Shown here: positions 57,193 through 64,000 of the stretch, one piece after another
Layout of the letters: each line of letters begins with the position of its first letter
Position numbering within the stretch: the stretch's first letter is position 1
Assembly: GCF_034190915.1 (NCBI RefSeq)
Contig: NW_026947486.1
Span: forward strand, 20,920,001-20,984,000
Direction of reading: 5' to 3'
DNA: 64,000 nt
DNA from: Cavia porcellus
Taxonomy: Eukaryota; Chordata; Mammalia; Rodentia; Caviidae
Translations under genes and position numbers: made by a program
Notes under the pieces: model-generated
Databases searched by the model: none
The model's input: the letters and a program-made list of their open reading frames with translations, nothing else
What the model was told of the DNA's origin: nothing

Positions 57193-58290
57193 TTATTCCC
57201 TCATTCCATGGTCTGCCCCGTTCACTGAGGCTTCTCTGCCACTGTAGCTGTAATCCTGATATCTCTTCCTCTCTTTCTCTGTAATGTCCTTCAGCGCTCT
57301 CTGTAGGGTTGGATTGGTGGCCACGAACTCCCACAGTTGCTCCTTGTCTTGAAAGTATCTTATTTCTTCATTAATTTTTAGAGAGAGTTTTGACGGATAT
57401 ATGAACTTAGGTTGCATATTTTTTTCCTTCAGGACTTGGAATATTTCTCCCCACTCCCTTCTTGACTTAAGAGTTTGTGATGATAAGTCTGCTGTTATTT
57501 TGATAGATTTCCCGTTATAGGTAACCTGCATCCTTTCTCTGGCTGCTTTTAATATTCTGTTTTTTTGGTGGATTTCTGGGATCTCGATTATTATATGCCT
57601 AGGCGTAGATCTGTTTTGGTTGTAGGTAGCTGGCGTTCTGTATGCTTCTTTTATCTGGATATCATTTCTTTTTGCTATACGTGGGAAATTTTGCTTTAAT
57701 ATCTCTGTGAATATTTTTTGTATTTCATTTTTGGATGTTCCTGCTTCCTCACTCACATTCTTTATCCTTAGGTTATGTATCTTTTTATCATCTTCCAGTT
57801 TTAGAATTGCTTCTTTCTGGTTCCTTGTTATTTTTAAGAGGCTTTTTCTTTCACGTTCATAAGCCCTAAATCTCTCTTCAAGTTTCAGAAGGTTGTCTTT
57901 AGTTTCTGTCAAGGCATTTTGCCAATATTCAATGGAGTTCTGAGTTTCCTGATATTCTCTTTGGATCTGTTTCATGTATTCTAAGTTATGCTTAAATTCT
58001 TCTTCAGATGCTTCTCTTTCTTTTCTGATTTCCTCAGTTCTTCCATCTGTGTTCTCTTGGGCGGGGCTTGGCATTTCTTTAATTAATCTCTTTATATCTT
58101 GCCTCACTTGGATCAGGAGTACATCTTTAAATTCCTCTATGAGATCATGTAAGTACTTTTTAATTTCGGCTGATGCTGTGTCGAGTAGAGGATGGTTACT
58201 GTGCTTGTTCTCTTCAGTGTTTAGTTCTCTTGGGTTTAATTTCTCCTGTTGAACAGCTGGAGGTTTTTTTTTATTTTTATCTCTTGTCAT
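57193..58290 (-). CDS. L1-type ORF1 protein (RNA-binding chaperone), 365 aa, intact
   Basis: A trimeric nucleic-acid-binding protein that coats LINE RNA (known for the family). A basic N-terminus (residues 1-20) is followed by a long heptad-rich coiled coil at about 40-170. An RRM follows at about 171-245, with IHNLRIKNV near its start and RHIIIEI at 231-237. The C-terminal domain at about 246-330 contains ITADLSSQT, RREW (277-280) and YPSKLSL (298-304). Length fits ORF1p (about 340-380 aa). No stop or frameshift is seen. It is the only long frame of the element and clearly homologous over its whole length to the frame at 62,508-63,560. Confidence 0.93.
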   Translation of the reverse strand: MTRDKNKKKPPAVQQEKLNPRELNTEENKHSNHPLLDTASAEIKKYLHDLIEEFKDVLLIQVRQDIKRLIKEMPSPAQENTDGRTEEIRKEREASEEEFKHNLEYMKQIQREYQETQNSIEYWQNALTETKDNLLKLEERFRAYERERKSLLKITRNQKEAILKLEDDKKIHNLRIKNVSEEAGTSKNEIQKIFTEILKQNFPRIAKRNDIQIKEAYRTPATYNQNRSTPRHIIIEIPEIHQKNRILKAARERMQVTYNGKSIKITADLSSQTLKSRREWGEIFQVLKEKNMQPKFIYPSKLSLKINEEIRYFQDKEQLWEFVATNPTLQRALKDITEKERKRYQDYSYSGREASVNGADHGMRE

Positions 58291-59377
58291 GTTTCTGGTT
58301 TCTTTCAGACTGTCCTGGAGTTCTCTGGCCCTCTCCGAATTGCTTAGGGCCTTTCAGAAGCGTGCTGGCTTGAGTTTTTGCTGTCCTCCCCAATTTGCTG
58401 TTATCTGGGGAAGGCTGGGATGTAGGGGCGGTACAGTCTAGACTCTAGCCTCTGTGTCAGTTAGTTCATAAATTAGGCTGTACTTTCTGGTTGTCACTGA
58501 GTTGTGACTATTTTGTATCTGCTTATTGGGCCCCAAGCAGAGGCTTGGTTTAGCCCCAGTAGCTCCTGCCAGTTCTCTTTGAATCAGAAGCAGCTGAGTA
58601 ATGGCACAGGATTCTGCCCAGGTCCCAGCCGTTCTCTTCCAAACCTCTCTGTGATAGGTGCACCAGAAAAGCAGATCTACCCAAAACAAAGATGGCTCCC
58701 ACTAAGTTCTCTGTGTGGAGCTGAAGCCAACAAGTAATCAGGCTCTGCCAGGACTTAAGATGTCTTCCACCAGCCCTCCCTACAGGGGGACCTGGTGATG
58801 TCACTAAGCTGCGATTTCTGCCGCCAGGCTAATATGTCTGCACCAGATTCTGTGTTATTGATTTCCCCGTGGTGGCGGGCCAGCTGTTCTCTGGTCAAAC
58901 CCAGCAGCGGCAGGGTTTTCTGTACTCACCAGAGTCCGGTGCAAGTCCTCGTTCCGGGACCGCCGCACACCAAGCTGTCCACTTTTCCCCCACTCACGGC
59001 TCAGCGCTGACCGGTCAGATTTCTGTGCACCGTTTAGATTTGAATCGCCAGAGCTTTGTACATCCGCTCTGGTGTAGCGGTGCAGAACTGGCTGCTACTT
59101 GGAGTCTCGATCTGGGTCTCAGTTTCCCGCGGTCTCCAAAAGCAACTCAGCTTTTCGTGCTGGGTCCACGAGTCTGTTTGTTGATTTAAGGGCGCGGGAT
59201 TTGTAGCCTCCGGTCTCAGCACGACTTTAAATCCTCCAGTTGTACTGTCTTGGTTAATAAGAATCGCTATCAATTTGTCTGGTCCTCTCCATGCTGTCTT
59301 TTTTTATCTTTGAGTTTGAATTCTCTGGAGAGATTCTTCGCTCGATCCCCTAGCTCGCTGCCATTTTCCAATCTCCC
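58291..59377 (-). promoter_or_regulatory. 5' UTR / internal promoter region of the half-LINE
   Basis: Higher G+C than the surroundings. On the sense strand it begins GGGGAGATTGGAAAATGGCA, with the YY1-type core at + strand 59,360-59,367, the usual position of the start-site-directing YY1 motif in L1 5' UTRs. It has only short frames. Promoter function is inferred from L1 biology. Confidence 0.6.
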
Positions 59378-59393
59378 CATAGCTGTTATTCTT

Positions 59394-60480
59394 GTTCAAC
59401 TTGTTGGAATATAATAAGTGAATGCTAGGCTACGGATCTTGAGTTTTTTGCTTAATGACCTGAGGAGAAATGCAGATGTAGACTTAACGTTGGAAGCAGG
59501 AAAAAAATGCAAATTCCCTAATACCTACATTATGGATTTTGATTAAATCTTCCAATCCTTCAGGCTCATTTTGGTCCATTCACCTCAAAAACAGGACACT
59601 GGCCTGTGATAGAAGAATATAACGAAATATCCATCTGAATGTTCTCTTAATTTGGTATAATGTAGAGTTCCTCTTGCAGTTGTGGGTATCCAGAGACAAG
59701 AGTGATTATCCTGTGCTAATTGGTCCTAGTTCTCTAATATTTGTAATAGCCAGGAGATGAACTATAGAAAACTTAGCTGGACTTTGTGTGTGCTAAGAAT
59801 GTATATTTGGCTTCCCTTTGTAAAGGATATTGCTTAGATTTCTCACTCCACAATATTCTGATTTGACTGAGGTCAAGAAACAGAAGAGACCAAATAATAG
59901 TAGCTGTCTTTTTTTTAGTACTCACCATGTATTTTTAAAAGCACTTCACATGTATTATTTATTTTTCACAAAAGTATATAGGAGGCAGGACTTCAGATGT
60001 GAAGTAGTTGAGTAAATTCTGAGATGGTTACTGATAGAGCCTGAGTCCAAGGCAGTTTGGCTTCAGAACCTGTGCTCTAGTTATTCTCTCTTTCTAGTTG
60101 TAAAGCTCCTAGAATCTCTCCTCTACCACCCCAACATAATCAGGGTGCTAGCCAGTTACAAAAAAAGTAGCTTCCTATTAGAGTACCCTTTCTGTGATCC
60201 TATTGAGCAAGTGAAATGATTTCAAGGGAGCAAGAAAGCCGAAGGCTTGAGCTAACTGGATAAGTTGGGAATACTTCTGTGGGTAAAATTCTGCATTCTT
60301 TCTAAGTTTAAGTAAGTTTGGAAGTATCTTCTCTGTGGAATACATTACTGAGGATCATGTGTGTGATTAAGAAAGTTCAGAAACCGACATTGACTTCCCA
60401 AAGCTAATCTCCAAGGAAATGGAAGTATGTTCACATATAACCATGTCGTAAGCTAGCATTAAAGGTATGTTATGGAACAC
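59394..60480. other. Intronic sequence between the half-LINE and a solo LTR
   Basis: Unique AT-rich sequence with one MIR-like scrap; no gene recognised. The same holds for 60,845-61,156. Confidence 0.4.
59905..60085. mobile_element. MIR/L2-like fragment
   Basis: CACTTCACATGTATTATTTA and GAGTCCAAGGCAGTTTGGCT look like a MIR-family 3' part; weak. Confidence 0.4.
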
Positions 60481-60844
60481 TGCTGTGATTTGGATATTGA
60501 ATGTTTCCCAGAGAACCATGTGCTGAAGGCTTGGTCCTTGTCTATAGCATTATTGGGAAGGGTCTTTAGGTCTGTCTTTAGGGTGTGAGACCAATTGGAA
60601 GCAAGTTAGGCCACTGGGGGCATGTTCCTCTTCTTCTTTTGTCTTTCACTTCCTGGCTGCCATGAAGTGACCAACATCCTCTGTCATATGTTCTTGCTGT
60701 GATGTTCTGCCTTGCCAGAGGCCTAAAAACTATGGAATCAATTGACAGTGGGCTGAATCCTCTAAAATGTGTGAGCCAAAACAAACCTCTCCTTCTTTAA
60801 AGTTGATGGGTATTTGTTCCAGTAATGGGAAGATGACTAACACA
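60481..60844 (+). mobile_element. Solo MaLR-type LTR
   Basis: TGCTGTGATTTGGATATTG ... GGCCACTGGGGGCATGTTCC ... CTTCCTGGCTGCCATGAAGT ... AGCCAAAACAAACCTCTCC ... ATGACTAACACA. Same family as 11,827-12,221, no internal region attached. Confidence 0.65.
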
Positions 60845-61179
60845 AATCCCACATGGGTTAGACAAAGGTGAGGAAATGACATTTGAAGTTGACGGAGTAG
60901 GTTCTTCTGTAGTTAGCAATGTTGGAGATGTGACTTCAGCCAGAAAAGTACCAGATACTTCTGAGAGAACTGGAAAAGAAAGTGCCATTCTATGCCTGTT
61001 ATACTTATGGGAACTGACTCATTAAATCCTTGTAACAACTCTTAATTGACCAAATGATTTATTGTTGGATGAAACACTTGAGAGTGTCTTACATGGAGTA
61101 GGCATAAACAGGGCCTAACCAGAGAAGCCAAGGACCTATAAGGCTGTTGGTATTATTTCTTTTTTTTTTTTTTTTTTTT

Positions 61180-62507
61180 AAATTTTATTTAAGGAGAAAA
61201 GGAAAAAAAAAAGCAGGGAAAGGGTACAAGTTATACAGATTTACAGAAAAAAAATGAACAGTAGGAAATCACTAGTTAATGGATTACATATTGTCATCTT
61301 AGAAATAATTGTTCAAGTCACAAAATTAAAGCTTGTAAAGTGGACATTTCATCAACGATACTGCAAACAGTTCTGTTCATTGATCCAATAAAACTCTGTG
61401 ATATCATTTTCTATCTTATACACTTAAATATACATGCAGTTATATAGTTTGGAGCACTTTCTTTTCCTCTCTTTTGTACCATGACTATTACACATTTTGG
61501 GTTTCATTGCTCCCACGGTTCTTATTACTTTTTTGGAAGACAGTAAAACCAAATGTGACATAACAGAACAGAATCGGTCAAGTCAAAAGGGTGGACATAA
61601 TAGATAATGTAAAAACATAATACAAGGTGATCAACAATGGTTACTATAATGCCTCCCGCTATCTCTAATAGAATTGCCTATATCGTTAGTTATAATACAA
61701 TTGAACAAAACAGTAAAGAATAAAACCAACAAAACCAAAACATTGGAGACATTGTAGGTCTTCAAAAGTAGATAAAAGTCAACAAGAATGGGCGTCATAA
61801 TGAATCTCATTATCTTCACAGCTGATGCCTAAACTTTCGAACCTGATACTATCCAGCAAAACAGAATAGGGGAACATCAGTTAAAAACCAGATGGTGAGA
61901 GTAATACAGGGCTTTAAATCAAAGTAATGAAAAGTCAAAGTGGGTTACTATAATATATCCTGCTATTTTTTTCCTTTAATTAAAAGGATAAAGATAAAAA
62001 AGTAAATAATGGAGTGGAGATTGAGATAAAAGAGGGCATAACAACGAAACAGCGCAGATCAAAACATAACCATTTAAGCAGAATAGTGTTTCACCACCAG
62101 ATAATTCTAACCTAAAAGTAGTTACTATATTGTCTTTTTTTGAAATCCTTGAGTACAACTTCGTATACTGTAGCATTAAGTATATCAAAACGATGTAAAA
62201 CCATTCAAGAGAATGACAGCATTACAGAGTATTTAGAATTGACTAACAGAAAATGAATAATGGTTTCTGTATAATCTCCTTGTCTTTACAAGGTTTTTGC
62301 TTATACTATCGTACATAATAAAATCCAGTAAGATACAACCTATTTAGACCATTGGAGACAGAAGGACAAAAGCTAGATGAGACTTCAAAACAAGATGATA
62401 CTAAATCAGTATTACCTATTAAGATGTCATTTTCTCCAAAATAGCTATTCCTATCATCCAATCTTCTCTGCCTCATTTCTGTTGAGCTCTTTTTCTGTCA
62501 GTAGCTG
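61180..62507 (-). repeat. 3' UTR tandem array, about six ~150-bp units
   Basis: An anchor resembling GGTTACTATAATG(C/T)CTC recurs at about 61,640, 61,790, 61,943, 62,120, 62,262 and 62,412. The spacings are about 150, 153, 177, 142 and 150 bp. Between anchors each unit carries an A-rich segment with AACAAAACAGAATA-like words and a (T/G)CTTCAAAA block. No coding potential. Confidence 0.7.
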
Positions 62508-63560
62508 TCAGTTTGTCTTCTTCATTTTGTTCTCTGCTCCATTCGTTGTGGCCTCTCTGCCATTATTTCTGGATTCTTTGTATTTTTCTTTTTTTAGAAT
62601 ATCCTGCAATACTCTCTGTAGAGTTGAATTGGTGGTTGCAAATTCCCCCAGTTCCTCTTTATCCTGGAAGCACCTTGTTTTTCCATCAATTTCCAGGGAC
62701 AGTTGTGCAGGATATCTCAATCTTGGCTGGAGATTATTATCTTTCAAAGCTTGAATTATTTCCCCCCATGCTCTTCGTGATTTGATGGTTTGTGCCGAGA
62801 AATCTGCTGTAATTCTGATGGGTGTTCCCTTGTAAGTGGTCTGTTTCTTGTCTCTGACAGCTTTTAATATTCTGTTCTTGTATTGAATTTCTGGAATTTT
62901 TATTATTATATGCCTGGGTGTTGGTCTGTTTGGGTTGTAGGTAGCTGGGGTCCTGTATGCCTCATACATCTGAGTATCTTTACCTTTTGCTAAATTAGGA
63001 AAATTCTCCTGGATTATTTCTGTGAGTAGCTTTTGTAGTTCACTTGTTTGTGTCCCTACTTCTTCTTTTATGTTCTTAATCCTTAAGTTATGGATCCTCT
63101 TATCATCTTCTTGTCTTTGTATTATTGCTGTTTGTTTCTTTGTTATTTTTAAGAAGTTTTTCATTTCATTCTCCCATATTACAAGTCTGCCCTCCAGTTC
63201 AGATAGTCTGTCCTTAGTTTCTTTCAAGCTGTTATGCCAGTCTTCTATAGACTTCTTGGTATCTTGGTAGTCCCTTTGAACCTGCTTCACGTATTCTATG
63301 GTTTCTCTGTTTTCTCCATCAAACAATTCTCCCCTTTTTTTCTGTTCTTCCATTCCACCGCCTGTTTTTTCTTGGGTGGTACTTAGCATTTCTCTAACTA
63401 TTCTGCATACTTCTAGCTTCAGGTCGTTGATAACTTCATTCCTGAATTGGTCTATGAGGCTCTCTATATGGTGCCTTATGTATATTGGTGCGGTGTCTGC
63501 TATTGCCTGTTTCTCAGAATTGGGGGCCGAGGAGCCTTTCTTGTTGCTGCCTCTTCCCAT
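62508..63560 (-). CDS. L1-type ORF1 protein, 350 aa, intact, diverged from the neighbouring copy
   Basis: Basic, serine-rich N-terminus (MGRGSNKKGS) and coiled coil at about 25-150. The RRM at about 156-230 has IHNLRIKNI and RHIIIKI (217-223). The C-terminal domain at about 231-315 has ITADFSAQT, SRRAW and YPAQLSL. The C-terminal tail NGREATTNGAE parallels SGREASVNGAD of the 365-aa protein. Well over half the residues of the RNA-binding half are identical by eye, the N-terminal half much less. No stop or frameshift. Confidence 0.92.
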   Translation of the reverse strand: MGRGSNKKGSSAPNSEKQAIADTAPIYIRHHIESLIDQFRNEVINDLKLEVCRIVREMLSTTQEKTGGGMEEQKKRGELFDGENRETIEYVKQVQRDYQDTKKSIEDWHNSLKETKDRLSELEGRLVIWENEMKNFLKITKKQTAIIQRQEDDKRIHNLRIKNIKEEVGTQTSELQKLLTEIIQENFPNLAKGKDTQMYEAYRTPATYNPNRPTPRHIIIKIPEIQYKNRILKAVRDKKQTTYKGTPIRITADFSAQTIKSRRAWGEIIQALKDNNLQPRLRYPAQLSLEIDGKTRCFQDKEELGEFATTNSTLQRVLQDILKKEKYKESRNNGREATTNGAENKMKKTN

Positions 63561-64000
63561 GCTGCCTCTTCTTCTCTGTTCCTTATATATGCAAGCTTAT
63601 ATAAGAGGCCCAGCTTCTCTCCCAGTCAGCCACAGCCTGATCGAATTGTGCCAGTTAGGTGTTCCCGCTCACCGCTGCACACCAGGGAGTTATGGACCAG
63701 GCAGCCTACGCGGGAGTCGCCCCTCTGGGCCACCGTCAGGCTCTGGGATCTGGGTTGGGACAGCCTACCAGGTCCGCCGGCAGCGTCACGCAGGCCAGGC
63801 ACTTTTCACCAATCCCGCCCAAGAGGGGGATGTGTGGCTGGAGTCGCCACCACGCCCTGCTCCCGCAGGACTGCTCGGGCCCAGAAAGTCCTCCGCTGGA
63901 GTCAAACTGTGGTAGAGTGTCAGTTTCTCTCACTCACCTCACCACAAGTCAGTGCACGCCTCCCTGCCGTTCGCAGATTGCCGTTCTCAGAGCTTCTGCA
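63561..64000 (-). promoter_or_regulatory. Part of the 5' UTR of the second half-LINE
   Basis: GC-rich sequence upstream of the ORF1 start on the minus strand, continuous with the element and cut at the window edge. The plus-strand open frame across it is antisense to ORF1 and I do not consider it a gene. Confidence 0.6.

Larger units (their letters stand above)
55755..59377 (-). mobile_element. Full-length half-LINE (HAL1-like): 5' UTR, ORF1, repetitive 3' UTR, no ORF2
   Basis: Read on the minus strand, the element starts near 59,377 with GGGGAGATTGGAAAATGGC (a YY1-like AAAATGGC). It has about 1.09 kb of GC-richer 5' UTR, an intact ORF1 (58,290-57,193), about 1.44 kb of 3' sequence with no long frame, and an A-rich tail (T run beginning about 55,755). 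The 15-16 bp direct repeat atagctgttattctt flanks it at 55,739-55,754 and 59,378-59,393, so both ends are original and this is not a chance deletion product. ORF2 (endonuclease/reverse transcriptase) is wholly absent, which is the definition of HAL1 elements. Mobilisation would need L1 ORF2 protein in trans. Confidence 0.85.
44406..64000 (+). other. Start of intron 2 of the probable CLCN5 gene, continuing past the window
   Basis: No plausible second coding exon is visible downstream of the donor at 44,406. The region is old SINE/L2/MIR sequence, ID SINEs and the half-LINE insertions listed separately. In human the miR-188/-532/-362/-502 group lies in introns of CLCN5; I looked for their seed-containing cores here and did not see them, as expected if they are farther downstream. 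Confidence 0.4.
61157..64000 (-). mobile_element. Second half-LINE (HAL1-like), cut by the right window edge
   Basis: Same plan as the copy at 55.8-59.4 kb. A T run at 61,160-61,179 (poly-A tail), about 1.33 kb of repetitive 3' UTR, intact ORF1 (63,560-62,508) and a GC-rich 5' UTR that continues beyond 64,000. ORF2 is absent. Sequence differs throughout from the first copy, so the two are separate insertions from different subfamilies, not a segmental duplication. The 5' end and its target-site duplication are outside the window. Confidence 0.82.

Noticed and set aside
57193..63560. Tandem segmental duplication explaining the two half-LINEs
   Set aside because: The copies differ throughout and the first has its own target-site duplications, so they are separate insertions.
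63298..63915. 205-codon plus-strand open frame
   Set aside because: It is antisense to the half-LINE ORF1 and its GC-rich 5' UTR. Its serine/leucine-rich composition is what the reverse of a lysine/glutamate-rich coding strand gives.
44406..64000. Intronic microRNA cluster expected in CLCN5
   Set aside because: I searched by eye for the miR-188, -532, -362, -660 and -502 cores and did not find them; they would lie farther downstream.

Overview
The window is mammalian nuclear DNA, almost certainly from a rodent. It carries monomeric B1 (7SL-derived) SINEs with the internal duplication typical of mouse-type B1, ID-like tRNA-derived SINEs, B1+ID dimers, many LINE-1 (L1) layers, and old mammalian repeats (L2, MIR, MER5, Tigger, MaLR). 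B1+ID dimers beside an unusual ID subfamily with a complete anticodon stem point to a non-murid lineage. That placement is inference and I cannot name the species.

Layout. Positions 1-41.7 kb are gene-free as far as I can see: nested L1 ORF2 and 3' remnants, old L1M/HAL1 ORF1 remnants, an L2 split by later insertions (28.9-35.0 kb), an inverted L2 (25.7-26.9 kb), a MaLR element with its internal region (11.8-13.3 kb), two abutting Tigger elements (20.0-20.5 kb) and a Y3 RNA retrocopy with a perfect target-site duplication (21.6 kb). A CpG island at about 41.78-42.56 kb holds NRF1, CTCGCGAG and M-box-like motifs and an untranslated first exon ending at a GT donor (42,220). Exon 2 (44,243-44,405) contains a strong-context start codon encoding MAMWQ and then a donor. 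This matches my memory of the N-terminus of the long isoform of CLCN5, the endosomal 2Cl-/H+ exchanger ClC-5. If so, everything after 44,405 is the next intron of that gene, and its main coding exons lie beyond the window.

The most unusual content is in that intron and in three further places: a half-LINE (HAL1-like) family. One copy (55,755-59,377, minus strand) has target-site duplications, a 5' UTR, an intact L1-type ORF1 of 365 codons, no ORF2, and a 3' UTR built from repeats of about 150 bp. A second copy (61,157 to beyond the right edge, minus strand) has the same plan and an intact but clearly diverged 350-codon ORF1. Three 5'-truncated tails of the same kind lie at about 13.9, 47.4 and 53.9 kb. 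Two well-separated ORF1-only lineages with open frames suggest a recently active non-autonomous system that relies on L1 ORF2 protein in trans (inference).
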